Shown here: in pieces, positions 8,063 to 17,328 of the stretch
Layout: each line of letters opens with the position of its first letter
How positions within the stretch are numbered: the stretch's first letter is position 1
Origin: Kluyvera sichuanensis
GTDB taxonomy: Bacteria > Pseudomonadota > Gammaproteobacteria > Enterobacterales > Enterobacteriaceae
Reading direction: 5' to 3'
Assembly: GCF_014218705.1 (NCBI RefSeq)
Contig: NZ_JABBJF010000001.1
Coordinates: forward strand, 372,001-436,000
DNA length: 64,000 nucleotides
The notes under the pieces: model-generated
Database searches by the model: none
What the model saw: only the letters and a program-made list of their open reading frames with translations
Told to the model about the DNA's origin: nothing
Translations under genes and position numbers: made by a program

Positions 8063-8986
8063 CTAGGCACCAGAAACCATTTGGTAATATGAAAAGTAGA
8101 TATTGCCTGTTTGAGCTGCATGACGTTTTTTTCTTAGCAGCAAGCTGACGAAATCAATGCGTTCCTCAAACACGGCCATGAGGTCACCGCCATCCATGAG
8201 GAGAATAGATGCCCCACCTGCTTGGTGGGCCGCTACACCATCTTGAGAGAATCCATTGATTGAAAGAAAGATTCCTAGGGTGTTTTCTAATTTTGTACGT
8301 ACTTTATCAGTGAACGAGGCCAGAGATGCTTTGTTAACAAGTTCTTTATGCCATTTCGCTTCAAACAAATATTCTGTGCCGTCGAGGGTAAACGCACCGT
8401 CTAACTGTTCTCCAAGGTTCTTGAAGGAAGCCTTCGGGTCTAAGTCGAAAAGCTCAAAAAGTTCATACATAATCCGTTCAAGTTCAAATCCTCTACCTTG
8501 TGGGTCACTCGAGCTGATTAGCGCCATATATTTGTTTTTGATTGCTTCAAGTTTCTGACGAACAGCTGCATTTTTACGCAGTTTTTGTGCTGCTATTTCT
8601 TGTCGCTTCTTGATTTCATCTTGTTCACGCTTGCTCTCTTGATGTGTCCCTACAAGTTGCTTCAACTGATTGACTGCGTTACGCGCTTTCTCAACCTTAG
8701 CGGAACCATCATCAAGAGGTTTAAGATGAGAGAAATCTGTCAATTTGCATAGTTCGTAGCAGATTTTGGTGAGATCACCTAAGTGATTTGTAGGATTGGC
8801 TACAAGGAAATCGACAACATCAGATGCGATCTGTCGTTTGTAATTTTCCCAGTTAAAGGAATTCAGGACAGCAGGATTTGAAAGGCAAAGGCTCAGAAAA
8901 CCGCGTAAATCAGATTTGTACCAGTACACTGAGCACAGGGCTTCTTTAAGAGCCATTACGCCAGCGGGTGAAAGTTGTTTTGCCAT
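8063..8986 (-). CDS. Mrr-like restriction endonuclease with N-terminal helical domain
   Basis: A 307-residue protein. The C-terminal 150 residues carry an Mrr_cat-type PD-(D/E)XK core: RGFELERIMYELF, then D196 in GEQLDGAFT, then E209-A-K211 in EYLFEAKWH. Residues 95-155 are highly charged and helical, probably a coiled coil. Residues 1-90 are helical and vaguely like effector-associated adaptor domains; that is tentative. The ATG at 8986 follows GGGAG by five bases and is preferred over an in-frame TTG four codons earlier. Mrr enzymes cut methylated foreign DNA, and no methyltransferase lies alongside. It closes the island on the right. Confidence 0.7.
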   Translation of the reverse strand: MAKQLSPAGVMALKEALCSVYWYKSDLRGFLSLCLSNPAVLNSFNWENYKRQIASDVVDFLVANPTNHLGDLTKICYELCKLTDFSHLKPLDDGSAKVEKARNAVNQLKQLVGTHQESKREQDEIKKRQEIAAQKLRKNAAVRQKLEAIKNKYMALISSSDPQGRGFELERIMYELFELFDLDPKASFKNLGEQLDGAFTLDGTEYLFEAKWHKELVNKASLASFTDKVRTKLENTLGIFLSINGFSQDGVAAHQAGGASILLMDGGDLMAVFEERIDFVSLLLRKKRHAAQTGNIYFSYYQMVSGA

Positions 8987-9374
8987 GGATACTCCCAAAC
9001 TTATTGAAGGACCAGCTTAAATAACAAAAGCCTTACCATAGGGTACCAGCTTAATGGGATGACCCATTGGCTTACTTAGATATTATGCAAACATACTAAA
9101 TAACGGTTTCAAATAGTAGAAATCTTTGACTGAACTCTACCCATATTGGTGACTTACTCTCCGTTGATTGACATCCCCTCAATGTTGTCAACATCCGCTT
9201 CTGGCACAAAGCGGCCCTACAAAACTCGTTCCAAATCTACTTCACAAAAAAGAATCCGGCCCAGTTCCCTTGAACCACTCCCCATCAATCGCCATCTCTT
9301 TCATCTCCTCAAAATGCCGCCGTGCAACGTGTCGACGGCAGAGTAGTTGAACTCGCGGGGGCTAGCTGTATGAG
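8987..9374. other. Non-coding right edge of the island
   Basis: About 390 bases between the Mrr-like gene and the VOC gene. Two short overlapping frames exist here but have no ribosome site, compositional signal or recognisable motif. A copy of GCTTCTGGCACA lies at 9197-9208, matching one at 7880-7891. I see no tRNA, integrase or obvious attachment site. Confidence 0.4.
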
Positions 9375-9746
9375 TTATCTTCCAATAATCTGCCCAACAT
9401 CAATCCGATTCCCATCCGGGTCGGCGAACACAAAAGCGCGAATACCGTAATCCTTATCCTGAATTCCTTTGACGATCCTGGCCCCTAACGCCTGACAGCG
9501 TGAGTACAGGGCGCTAGCGTCATCAACAAGCAGGTGCGCGATAGGAAAAGCCGCCGCTTTATGCTGTGGCTGGAGCGTCAAATGCAGCTCCGCTTCTTCG
9601 CGCTTCAATATCACAAACCCCACCGGATCGCCGTTTTCAAAAACGACTTCAAAATTGAGTCCATCAACGTAGAACGCTTTGGCAAGCTGGATATCTTTAA
9701 CGGGGAGCACGGCCGCGATACGGCCAAATCTGACATGCTGCTGCAT
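9375..9746 (-). CDS. VOC family protein (glyoxalase/bleomycin-resistance/dioxygenase fold)
   Basis: A 123-residue single VOC module. The start IAAVLPVKDIQLAKAFYVDGLNF has the classic beta-alpha-beta opening, and the end GIRAFVFADPDGNRIDVGQ carries the usual metal-site motif DPDGN-x-I. Such proteins form dimers acting as lyases, isomerases, dioxygenases or drug-binding proteins; the substrate is not readable. The start at 9746 has GAGG six bases upstream, and longer frames run through a REP element. It is the first core-like gene right of the island. Confidence 0.8.
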   Translation of the reverse strand: MQQHVRFGRIAAVLPVKDIQLAKAFYVDGLNFEVVFENGDPVGFVILKREEAELHLTLQPQHKAAAFPIAHLLVDDASALYSRCQALGARIVKGIQDKDYGIRAFVFADPDGNRIDVGQIIGR

Positions 9747-9893
9747 GACTAACCTCGTGGGTATAAGCAATGAGTCCATAGCGCAGGGCGGTGCCGTTGC
9801 TATGCGGCTGGGCGGTGCCAGATTGAGGATGACGATAGCGTATTTTAGAACGGCGGGAAAACAAAAGTTTAACGGGTTGACATTGGGGGCGAT

Positions 9894-9923
9894 CCCGGCG
9901 GCGCTGCGCTTGGCCGGGCTACG
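9894..9923. repeat. REP element
   Basis: A single GC-rich palindrome (CCCGGCGGCGC...GGCCGGGCTACG) in the gap between the VOC gene and the tynA terminator. Confidence 0.8.
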
Positions 9924-9956
9924 AGTTGAGCGTAACCCGGACCCCGCTTCGAGCAT

Positions 9957-9984
9957 AAAAAAACGGCCCCATCGCTGAGGCCGT
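9957..9984 (-). terminator. Rho-independent terminator of tynA
   Basis: Read on the minus strand: stem ACGGCC / GGCCGT around a 10-base loop followed by seven T residues, starting 14 bases after the tynA stop. Confidence 0.85.
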
Positions 9985-9997
9985 CTTACATCATAAC

Positions 9998-12265
9998 TTA
10001 CTTCTTCTTCTCGCCCAGCGTCGGCGTCTCGTCAAAGAAGTTCCACGGTTTCAGCAGCGCGTGGGCCCACTCGGTTGGCATAATCGGCCACTCTTCGGCG
10101 CGCGCCACGTGGGTGGTGCCGGTGGTGATCCACACCACGTCATCGTGGTTGGTCAGCGACTCGTTATCCTTCGCATACTGGCCGAGGCCGGTATCGTGCA
10201 CGGAACGGTTAGGGTATTTCCCTTCCGGATAGCGCTCTTCCTGATGGTAACGGGTCACCCACAGCTGTTTATCCATAAAGCTCAGGCGATGGTAAATCCA
10301 CTCGTCCGGGGCAAACTTCGCGCCGGTTGCTGCCGGGTGTGTGCCGCCTGCGTAAGGGATAATCTGGTAGGAGACCGGGTTACCCATACGGTTTTCTTTG
10401 GTGGTGTTGCTCAGCAGACGAATCGTACCCGGGTCAAATTTCTGCGCCGCTTTCTGCTCGCTGTCGATGGTGTACTGGTTCACCTGCATGGTACTGGTAC
10501 GCGGGCCGCCCGCGGTGTTCGGCTTCACTTCCGGGTCCATTGCCACCAGGCTGTTATTTTCGCCGTCCACGTCGAGGTCGAGGCGGAAGTTGTAAATATG
10601 CTGGTGGGTGGTGCCGACGATATTATGGTCGATCAGCGTGCCGTAACGGGTATCGTCTTTGGCGCTTGGGTCGTGCATGGTCTTCGCCTTCACGCCCTTA
10701 ACCGCTTCAATACCGGTCGCCCCGGCATCGATGCCGATGGTGCCGTTTTCGTGGAATACCCAGTCGAAGATGTAGTCGTAGTTACCCACGGTACTGATCC
10801 AACGAACCACCAGTTCACGACGCTCGGTGCTGACGTTCGGCTGGCCCATCTCCTGGTGCTTGTATTCCGGCCCGGCGTAGCGTTCGAATACCGCCACGGC
10901 GCGAGGAATAGTGGTTGGCGTGCCGGTGTAGTCGGCAATGGTCTCATCCAGCAGCACGGCGTTGTTCGGCGCATCTTTGCCGCGTGCGATTGGCGAGGTC
11001 AGGGTGCCCATGCCGTAGTCGCCGGAGTCCAGATACGCTTTGAAGTACCAGCCTACGTCCGGGTCGCCGTAAGGCACGATCATCCCACCCAGCGATCCTT
11101 CGTACATCACCTGGCGCTTGGTACCGTTATCGTTATAGGTCACGGTGGAGAGAATTGGCCCCACGCGGGAGTTCAGGCGCAGGTGGAAGTCCCAGTTCTG
11201 CCAGTGGATCATATCGCCGGTGATGGTGTAGTTCTTGCCTTCCGGCTCGATGATATCCAGCGGTTTCACCGATTTAGCCACGCGATCGCGGCCATCAAAC
11301 GGACGGGATTCCATCGGCACCGGGATCACCGGGCCTTCTTCAATCTTGATGATTTTCTTCTGCTCAAGGTCAACCACCGCCACCAGATTTTCGATCGGGT
11401 GCGCCCAGTAGTTGCCGTCGCCGGTATCCAGATAGCTCACCACTTTCAGCAGACGCGCGTCCTGCTTCAGGCCGTCTTTGCCGTCGAAGTAGCCGACGGT
11501 CAGCGGGGTGGTGATCACTTTAGTGGTGTCTTTGATGCCGTGTTTTTTCAGCACGTCAGCAAATTCGGTGCTGGCGTTGATGATGTTCTGCACGCTGACG
11601 AAATCGTCAATCAGCACCATGCCGTGTGCGTCTTTAATTGGTTTCCAGGAGAGGACTTTTTTATTCTGCAGGTCAACCACGGCTTCAATCACGTGTTTGC
11701 CATCCAGCATCACCACGTCGGCGGTGCGCGGGGCGTTAACCGGGGTGCCTTTTAAGGCGAATGCCCACACCGCCTGTTTGTCCGGCTCGTGCAGGGAAAT
11801 TTCGGTAAAGCGAGTGTTTGGCTGGAACTCTGGTGCGGCCTTCACAATGGTGACCGCTTCGCTGATTTCAGCGGAAGAGAGCGAGTTCAGCGGGTGCGGC
11901 ACTTTCTCAACCTGGAAGGTTTGGTCGAGACCAGACTGGAAAACGTCGTTGATAAAGGTATCGGACACCCACGCTTTACCGTCCTTCATCACCACCGGCA
12001 CCTGCAGGTTCAGGGTTTTGCCGTTGACGATGGCGGTTTTCGCGCCCGGTTTGACCTTCACAAATGCCCCGTCTTTAATCAGCGTGTACATCTGCGCGTA
12101 GTCATCCCACTGAACGTCAGCGCCGAAATCCTGCAAAGTTTTGTCCATTGGAACCATATGCGCTTCGCCGCCGTGGGCGAAGGCCGGAGCTTGCCAGGCG
12201 CAGAACAGGGCGACGGCCAGCGCCAGCGCTGTTTTACGGTTTGAACGAATCGAGCCTTTTGACAT
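9998..12265 (-). CDS. tynA: Primary amine oxidase, periplasmic copper/TPQ enzyme
   Basis: TynA oxidatively deaminates phenylethylamine, tyramine and similar amines to aldehydes, ammonia and H2O2 in the periplasm. The 755 residues nearly match the E. coli length of 757. A signal peptide ends about residue 30 (CAWQAPAFA-HG). The topaquinone precursor Tyr496 lies in VGNYDYIF, the catalytic base Asp413 in LDSGDYGMG, and copper His ligands include HQHIYNF. A terminator follows. It is adjacent to paaZ as in E. coli, linking amine oxidation to phenylacetate degradation, but the usual neighbours feaB (aldehyde dehydrogenase) and feaR are not beside it here: a VOC gene and the defence island lie there instead. 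Confidence 0.97.
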   Translation of the reverse strand: MSKGSIRSNRKTALALAVALFCAWQAPAFAHGGEAHMVPMDKTLQDFGADVQWDDYAQMYTLIKDGAFVKVKPGAKTAIVNGKTLNLQVPVVMKDGKAWVSDTFINDVFQSGLDQTFQVEKVPHPLNSLSSAEISEAVTIVKAAPEFQPNTRFTEISLHEPDKQAVWAFALKGTPVNAPRTADVVMLDGKHVIEAVVDLQNKKVLSWKPIKDAHGMVLIDDFVSVQNIINASTEFADVLKKHGIKDTTKVITTPLTVGYFDGKDGLKQDARLLKVVSYLDTGDGNYWAHPIENLVAVVDLEQKKIIKIEEGPVIPVPMESRPFDGRDRVAKSVKPLDIIEPEGKNYTITGDMIHWQNWDFHLRLNSRVGPILSTVTYNDNGTKRQVMYEGSLGGMIVPYGDPDVGWYFKAYLDSGDYGMGTLTSPIARGKDAPNNAVLLDETIADYTGTPTTIPRAVAVFERYAGPEYKHQEMGQPNVSTERRELVVRWISTVGNYDYIFDWVFHENGTIGIDAGATGIEAVKGVKAKTMHDPSAKDDTRYGTLIDHNIVGTTHQHIYNFRLDLDVDGENNSLVAMDPEVKPNTAGGPRTSTMQVNQYTIDSEQKAAQKFDPGTIRLLSNTTKENRMGNPVSYQIIPYAGGTHPAATGAKFAPDEWIYHRLSFMDKQLWVTRYHQEERYPEGKYPNRSVHDTGLGQYAKDNESLTNHDDVVWITTGTTHVARAEEWPIMPTEWAHALLKPWNFFDETPTLGEKKK

Positions 12266-12395
12266 TGTGACCTCATTTTATCGTTATGTTGTGCCTTGCC
12301 GCTGCTACTTCGGCTTCAGTCTCTTAAGCTAACAGCGGAACGTCACGAAGCGTTTGCTTGCGCTTGCCAGGTTGTTTGTCAGTTTTGCCAGTTAC

Positions 12396-12419
12396 AAAAA
12401 ATGCCTCCGCAGAGGCATT
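12396..12419 (-). terminator. Rho-independent terminator of paaZ
   Basis: Perfect 8-bp stem AATGCCTC / GAGGCATT with loop CGCA; on the minus strand it is followed by a run of T, downstream of the paaZ stop and the REP at 12440-12470. Confidence 0.85.
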
Positions 12420-12439
12420 GGGTTTTCATGTGGGGCATT

Positions 12440-12470
12440 CCCGGCGTCGGCTGCGCCTCGGCCGGGCTAC
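12440..12470. repeat. REP element after paaZ
   Basis: Palindrome CCCGGCGTCGG...CGGCCGGGCTAC between the paaZ stop and its terminator. Confidence 0.8.
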
Positions 12471-12482
12471 AACATCGAGACC

Positions 12483-14528
12483 TTACGCTGGGAAATCCCC
12501 GTGCTGACGCGCAACCAGCGTCAGAATGGAGTACAGCGCCACCGCCTGCTGATGCTGATTGAAAATCTCCACCGACCATTCCACCACGCCAGTGGCTTTC
12601 TCTTCGGCGTTACGCTGGCGCTTGACCGTTTTACGCTTACAGATCAGGCGCACCTGGATGGTATCGCCCGGCTTAACCGGCTCGATAAAGCGCAGGTTTT
12701 CCATACCGTAGTTGGCGATAACCGGGCCGACGCCCGCGTCAACAAACAGACCGGCTGCCGCCGAAATCAGGAAGTAACCGTGCACCACGCGCTCGCCGAA
12801 AATGGAATCGGCTGCGGCAATCTTGTCCATATGGGCATAGAAGTGGTCGCCGCTGAGGCAGGCGAAGTTGACGATATCCGCTTCGGTCAGGGTACGGCGA
12901 GGGGTCAGCAGGCTATCGCCCGGCTGGATCTCCTCGAAGTACTTACGGAACGGGTGAATACGGTCTTCCACCACCTGTGCGCCGCGCACCCATTGCTGGC
13001 TAACCGCGGCGAGCATGGTTGGGCTGCCCTGAATGGCGGTGCGCTGCATGTAATGTTTCACCGCCCGCAGGCCGCCCAGCTCTTCGCCGCCGCCCGCACG
13101 TCCTGGGCCGCCGTGTACCAGCTGCGGCAGCGGGGAACCGTGACCGGTGGATTCCGCCGAGGATTCTTCGTTCAGCACCTGAATGCGTCCGTGAGCGCGA
13201 GCTGCACCGAGGATAAACTCGCGCGCCAGCTCGCCGCTCGCCGTCACCAGCGTGCCTGCCAGGCTGCCTTCGCCCGCGCGGGCCAGCGTCATGGCGTGTT
13301 CGGTATTCTGATACGGCATCAGGGTGGCAACCGGGCCAAAGGCTTCAATGGCATGCACCGCTGAAACCTCATCCGGCTGCGCGCAGAACAGCAGCGTTGG
13401 CGGGAAAAAGGCCCCGGCCGCGCTGAGATCCGCTTTGCCGCCCAGCAGCACTTCACATCCCGCGTCCACCAGACGGTTAACGTTGTCCTGCACGTCCTGA
13501 CGCTGATCGCTGTTGACCAGCGAACCCATCTTCACGCCTTCCTGCGCCGGGTCGCCGACCACCACTTTTTGCAGACGGGCTATTAATGCGTCGCTCACCG
13601 CTTTTACCTGTGCCTGCGGCACGATAATGCGGCGGATGGCGGTACATTTTTGCCCGGCCTTGGTGGTCATCTCACGCACCACTTCACGGATGAACAGCGC
13701 AAATTCCGGCTGCTCTGGCGTGACATCGTCGCCCAGCACGCAGCAGTTCAGCGAGTCCGCTTCCATGGTGAAGGGGACAGACTTCGCCACCAGATTCGGA
13801 TGCACGCGCAGCTGTTGCCCGGTGTGTGCCGAACCGGTAAAGGTCACCACGTCCTGGCTGTCGAGGTGGTCGAGCAGGTCGCCCGCGCCGCCGCAGATAA
13901 GGCTAATCGCGCCGTTCGGCACCAGGCCGCTGTCGATAATCGCTTTCACCATCGCCTGGGTCAGCTGGGCGGTGGCGGTGGCTGGTTTGATGATCGCAGG
14001 CATCCCGGCAAGCCAGGTCGGTGCCAGCTTCTCTAACATGCCCCAGCAAGGGAAGTTAAAGGCGTTGATGTGCACCGCGACGCCGGACTTTGATGTCAGC
14101 ACGTGACGAGCGGCAAAGCCACCCTGTTTGGACAGTGGGATCAGCTCATCTTCCGGCCACAGCACGTCGTCCGGCAGCTCGCGGCCGCCCAGGCTCGCAT
14201 AGGTGAAGAGGGTGCCGATACCGCCTTCGATATCCACCCAGCTATCGCCGCGCGTCGCGCCGGTCTCAGCGGAGATGGCGTAGAAATCGGCCTTCAGCTC
14301 CATCAGATGTTTAGCGACCGCTTTCAGCATCGCGCTGCGTTCAATAAAGGTCATCGCCTGAAGCGCTTTGCCGCCGTGCTCAATAGCGAAGCGACGCGCC
14401 TGCGCCATATCCAACCCTTCGCTTGTCACGTCCCACAGCGGTTCGCCGCTGATGGCGTGGTGAATGGTGCGGGCACGGCCCCGGCCGGTTTGCCAGGTGC
14501 CGGACAAATAGCTGGCTAACTGCTGCAT
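12483..14528 (-). CDS. paaZ: Bifunctional oxepin-CoA hydrolase / 3-oxo-5,6-dehydrosuberyl-CoA semialdehyde dehydrogenase
   Basis: PaaZ opens the seven-membered oxepin-CoA ring and oxidises the resulting aldehyde with NADP. The 681 residues equal the E. coli length. Residues about 1-520 are an aldehyde dehydrogenase domain with the Glu motif [10 protein letters not shown] and the nucleophilic Cys in [10 protein letters not shown]. Residues about 540-681 are a MaoC-like hydratase domain with DHFYAHMD and [10 protein letters not shown]. It is transcribed divergently from paaA, with PaaX-type sites between. It has its own terminator, so it is a separate transcription unit as in E. coli. Confidence 0.97.
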   Translation of the reverse strand: MQQLASYLSGTWQTGRGRARTIHHAISGEPLWDVTSEGLDMAQARRFAIEHGGKALQAMTFIERSAMLKAVAKHLMELKADFYAISAETGATRGDSWVDIEGGIGTLFTYASLGGRELPDDVLWPEDELIPLSKQGGFAARHVLTSKSGVAVHINAFNFPCWGMLEKLAPTWLAGMPAIIKPATATAQLTQAMVKAIIDSGLVPNGAISLICGGAGDLLDHLDSQDVVTFTGSAHTGQQLRVHPNLVAKSVPFTMEADSLNCCVLGDDVTPEQPEFALFIREVVREMTTKAGQKCTAIRRIIVPQAQVKAVSDALIARLQKVVVGDPAQEGVKMGSLVNSDQRQDVQDNVNRLVDAGCEVLLGGKADLSAAGAFFPPTLLFCAQPDEVSAVHAIEAFGPVATLMPYQNTEHAMTLARAGEGSLAGTLVTASGELAREFILGAARAHGRIQVLNEESSAESTGHGSPLPQLVHGGPGRAGGGEELGGLRAVKHYMQRTAIQGSPTMLAAVSQQWVRGAQVVEDRIHPFRKYFEEIQPGDSLLTPRRTLTEADIVNFACLSGDHFYAHMDKIAAADSIFGERVVHGYFLISAAAGLFVDAGVGPVIANYGMENLRFIEPVKPGDTIQVRLICKRKTVKRQRNAEEKATGVVEWSVEIFNQHQQAVALYSILTLVARQHGDFPA

Positions 14529-14762
14529 GGTGTTTCTCCATATATGTTACGTAAACCTGCCTTTAATAGTTCTTTTCTGAATCATGAAAAGCAAGCCTGA
14601 TTTTAATAATTTATTAACAATGCGATCGCAGACACTTTACGTGTATTGATTATGATTCGGTTTCACTGCGATAAATCAACGGGGATTGCGGTGCGCATCA
14701 CAAAATTCACAAACAAAATTTGTGGTTTTATTTAACTAAGATGTAACTTTTATAAAACAACA

Positions 14763-14801
14763 TGATTCACAAAAATTGAATTGTTGAATTTATCGGAATC
14801 A
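14763..14801. promoter_or_regulatory. PaaX-type operator between paaZ and paaA
   Basis: TGATTC at 14763-14768 and its inverted copy GAATCA at 14796-14801, 27 bases apart, lie just before the paaA start. This is the PaaX half-site arrangement known from E. coli, where phenylacetyl-CoA relieves repression. Further copies lie on the paaZ side (GAATCATG near 14579, ATGATTCGG near 14653), consistent with dual control of the divergent promoters. E. coli also has CRP and IHF sites here; I saw none convincing. Confidence 0.75.
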
Positions 14802-14813
14802 TAAGGTGATGAC

Positions 14814-15746
14814 GTGACAACAGAAGAACAACGCTTTGACCAGCGCATCGCGCAGGATACCGCCATCGAACCGCAGGACTGGATGCCGGACGCGTACCGC
14901 AAGACGCTGATCCGCCAGATTGGCCAGCACGCGCATTCGGAAATCGTCGGCATGCTGCCGGAAGGCAACTGGATCACCCGCGCCCCAACGCTTCGCCGCA
15001 AAGCGATTCTGCTGGCGAAGGTGCAGGACGAAGCCGGGCATGGCCTCTACCTCTATAGCGCGGCGGAAACCCTCGGCTGCGCCCGTGAAGATATCTACCA
15101 GAAGATGCTCGACGGGCAGATGAAGTACTCCTCCATCTTTAACTACCCGACGCTCACCTGGGCGGATATTGGCGTGATCGGCTGGCTGGTCGATGGCGCA
15201 GCGATCGTTAACCAGGTGGCGCTGTGCCGTACCTCCTACGGCCCGTATGCCCGGGCGATGGTCAAAATCTGCAAAGAAGAGAGCTTCCACCAGCGTCAGG
15301 GCTTTGAAGCCTGCATGGCGCTGGCGGCGGGGAGTGAAGAGCAGCGTCAGATGTTGCAGGACGCCATCAACCGCTTCTGGTGGCCAGCGTTAATGATGTT
15401 CGGGCCGAGCGATGACAACTCACCAAACAGCGCCCGCAGCATGGCGTGGAAAATCAAACTGCATTCCAACGATGAACTGCGTCAGCGCTTTGTCGACAAC
15501 ACCGTTCCACAGGTTGACATCCTCGGCATGAAGGTGCCGGACGCTGACCTGCTGCTGGACGAGGCCACTGGTCACTATCGCTACGGCGAAATCGACTGGC
15601 AGGAACTCAATGAAGTCATTAACGGGCGTGGCATCTGTAATCACGAACGTCTGGGCGCCAAGCGCAAAGCCTGGGAAGAGGGTGCATGGGTGCGCGAAGC
15701 CGCGCTGGCTCATGCTGAAAAACAACGCGCTCGCGATGCCGCCTGA
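14814..15746 (+). CDS. paaA: 1,2-phenylacetyl-CoA epoxidase, catalytic subunit
   Basis: PaaA is the di-iron monooxygenase subunit that epoxidises the ring of phenylacetyl-CoA. The 310 residues are close to E. coli PaaA throughout ([19 protein letters not shown]). The iron-binding helices show DEAGHGLYL and [10 protein letters not shown]. The start is GTG at 14814 with AAGG upstream; an ATG five bases earlier runs straight into a stop. It is the first gene of the paaABCDEFGHIJK operon and lies right after the PaaX-type operator. Confidence 0.97.
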   Translation: MTTEEQRFDQRIAQDTAIEPQDWMPDAYRKTLIRQIGQHAHSEIVGMLPEGNWITRAPTLRRKAILLAKVQDEAGHGLYLYSAAETLGCAREDIYQKMLDGQMKYSSIFNYPTLTWADIGVIGWLVDGAAIVNQVALCRTSYGPYARAMVKICKEESFHQRQGFEACMALAAGSEEQRQMLQDAINRFWWPALMMFGPSDDNSPNSARSMAWKIKLHSNDELRQRFVDNTVPQVDILGMKVPDADLLLDEATGHYRYGEIDWQELNEVINGRGICNHERLGAKRKAWEEGAWVREAALAHAEKQRARDAA

Positions 15747-15757
15747 GGAGAAAAAGA

Positions 15758-16045
15758 ATGAGCAAAACATACTGGCCGTTATACGAAGTGTTTGTCCGTA
15801 GCAAACAGGGTCTATCGCACCGTCATGTCGGCAGTTTGCACGCCGCCGACGATCAGATGGCGCTGGAAAACGCCCGTGATGCCTACACCCGCCGCAGCGA
15901 AGGCTGCTCTATCTGGGTGGTGAAGGCGAGCGAAATCGTTGCTTCACAGCCGGAAGAACGCGGTGAGTTTTTCGACCCAGCTGAGAGCAAGGTCTACCGT
16001 CATCCGACCTTCTACACCGTGCCAGACGGCATGGAACATATGTGA
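15758..16045 (+). CDS. paaB: 1,2-phenylacetyl-CoA epoxidase subunit B
   Basis: A 95-residue small subunit of the epoxidase complex. The sequence YEVFVRSKQGLSHRHVGSLHA and the C-terminal HPTFYTVPDGMEHM match E. coli PaaB. It bridges PaaAC heterodimers and is needed for activity. AGGAG lies upstream of its ATG, 11 bases after paaA. Confidence 0.95.
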   Translation: MSKTYWPLYEVFVRSKQGLSHRHVGSLHAADDQMALENARDAYTRRSEGCSIWVVKASEIVASQPEERGEFFDPAESKVYRHPTFYTVPDGMEHM

Positions 16046-16052
16046 GGCAACG

Positions 16053-16808
16053 ATGAACACGCAAAACCCCGTTGCAACCTATGCACTGCGTCTTGGCGAT
16101 AACGGCCTGGTGCTGGCCCAGCGTTTAGGCGCCTGGTGCGGCCACGCGCCAGAGCTGGAAATTGACCTCGCGCTGGCCAATATCGGCCTCGACCTGCTGG
16201 GTCAGGCGCGCAACTTCCTGAGCTACGCCGCCGAACTGAACGGCAGCGGCGACGAAGACACGCTGGCCTTTGGCCGCGACGAGCGTCAGTTCAGCAACGT
16301 GCTGCTGGTTGAACAGCCGAACGGCAACTTCGCCGACACCATCGCCCGCCAGTTCTTTATCGATGCCTGGCACGTGGCGCTGTTCAGCCGACTGGTCAAC
16401 AGCCGCGACGCGCAGATTGCTGCCATCGCCGCCAAAGGGCTGAAAGAGGTGCGTTATCACCTGCGCTTTAGCCGTGGCTGGCTGGAACGTCTGGGTAACG
16501 GTACCGACTATTCCACGCAGTTAATGCAGCAAGCGGTCAACAACCTGTGGCGCTTCACCGGCGAACTGTTTATGGCCGATGAACTGGATATCAGCCTGAG
16601 CGAGCAGGGCATTGCCGTTGACCCGCGTGAATTAGCGGCCGAATGGCAGACCACGGTGCACACCGCGCTGCTCGACGCCGGTCTGCAGATCCCCGAAGAA
16701 GCGGCGTTCCGTCGCGGCGGCAAGCAGGGGCTGCACAGCGAACATCTCGGGCCGATGCTGGCAGAGATGCAGTATTTACAGCGGTCGTATCCCGGCCAGC
16801 AGTGGTAG
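16053..16808 (+). CDS. paaC: 1,2-phenylacetyl-CoA epoxidase, structural subunit C
   Basis: A 251-residue inactive di-iron paralogue that pairs with PaaA. It shows ELEIDLALANIGLDLLGQAR and the helix EVRYHLRFSRGWLERLG. The start at 16053 sits eight bases after paaB and gives the length of the family; a longer open frame extends back into paaB and is not credible. Confidence 0.95.
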   Translation: MNTQNPVATYALRLGDNGLVLAQRLGAWCGHAPELEIDLALANIGLDLLGQARNFLSYAAELNGSGDEDTLAFGRDERQFSNVLLVEQPNGNFADTIARQFFIDAWHVALFSRLVNSRDAQIAAIAAKGLKEVRYHLRFSRGWLERLGNGTDYSTQLMQQAVNNLWRFTGELFMADELDISLSEQGIAVDPRELAAEWQTTVHTALLDAGLQIPEEAAFRRGGKQGLHSEHLGPMLAEMQYLQRSYPGQQW

Positions 16809-16820
16809 CAGGAGGTGGCT

Positions 16821-17321
16821 ATGCAACGTCTCGCCGCAATCGCCCCCCCGGAGGTTCGTACCGTCTGGGGATTGTTAAGCGCCATTCCAGACCCGGAAGT
16901 CCCGGTGCTGACCATTACCGACCTCGGCATGGTGCGCCGCGTTGAGCGTCACGGCGACGGCTGGGTGATTGGCTTTACGCCGACCTACTCGGGTTGCCCG
17001 GCCACCGAACACCTGCTGGGTGAAATTCGGACGGTGATGGCGGAGCACGGCTATACGCCGGTGCATATCGTGCTGCAGCTCGACCCGCCGTGGACCACCG
17101 ACTGGATGAGCCCGGATGCCCGCGAGCGTCTGCGCCAGTACGGTATCAGCCCGCCGCAGGCCCACGCCTGCCATGCCGACGAGATGCCGAAGGATGTGGT
17201 GTGCCCGCGCTGCGGCAGCACCCATACCTCGCTGATTAGTGAATTCGGTTCCACGGCCTGTAAAGCGCTGTATCGCTGCGACAGCTGCCGTGAACCCTTT
17301 GATTACTTTAAATGTATTTGA
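16821..17321 (+). CDS. paaD: Phenylacetyl-CoA epoxidase assembly protein PaaD
   Basis: A 166-residue MIP18/SufT-like protein with a C-terminal zinc-finger-like Cys set (CPRCGS and CDSCREPF). It is thought to help assemble the iron or Fe-S centres of the epoxidase. The ATG at 16821 has AGGAGG five bases before it; a GTG two codons upstream overlaps that site and is rejected. Confidence 0.93.
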   Translation: MQRLAAIAPPEVRTVWGLLSAIPDPEVPVLTITDLGMVRRVERHGDGWVIGFTPTYSGCPATEHLLGEIRTVMAEHGYTPVHIVLQLDPPWTTDWMSPDARERLRQYGISPPQAHACHADEMPKDVVCPRCGSTHTSLISEFGSTACKALYRCDSCREPFDYFKCI

Positions 17322-17328
17322 GGCTGCG

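Noticed and set aside
9146-9350. Two overlapping 60-66 codon frames right of the Mrr-like gene
   Set aside because: No ribosome site, low-complexity Ser/Pro/Arg composition, and overlap in different frames.
10061-11755. 564-codon open frame on the + strand opposite tynA
   Set aside because: It is a GC-rich antisense shadow of tynA, His/Val-rich without domain sense; tynA has a signal peptide, active-site motifs and a terminator.
12354-13364. 336-codon + strand frame over the end of paaZ
   Set aside because: It is opposite the MaoC-like domain of paaZ and crosses its terminator and REP; no protein family fits.
14700-14730. CRP site in the paaZ-paaA gap (TGTGA/TCACA-like stretches)
   Set aside because: The halves CATCACAAAATTCAC and TTTGTGG do not form a correctly spaced TGTGA-N6-TCACA palindrome.
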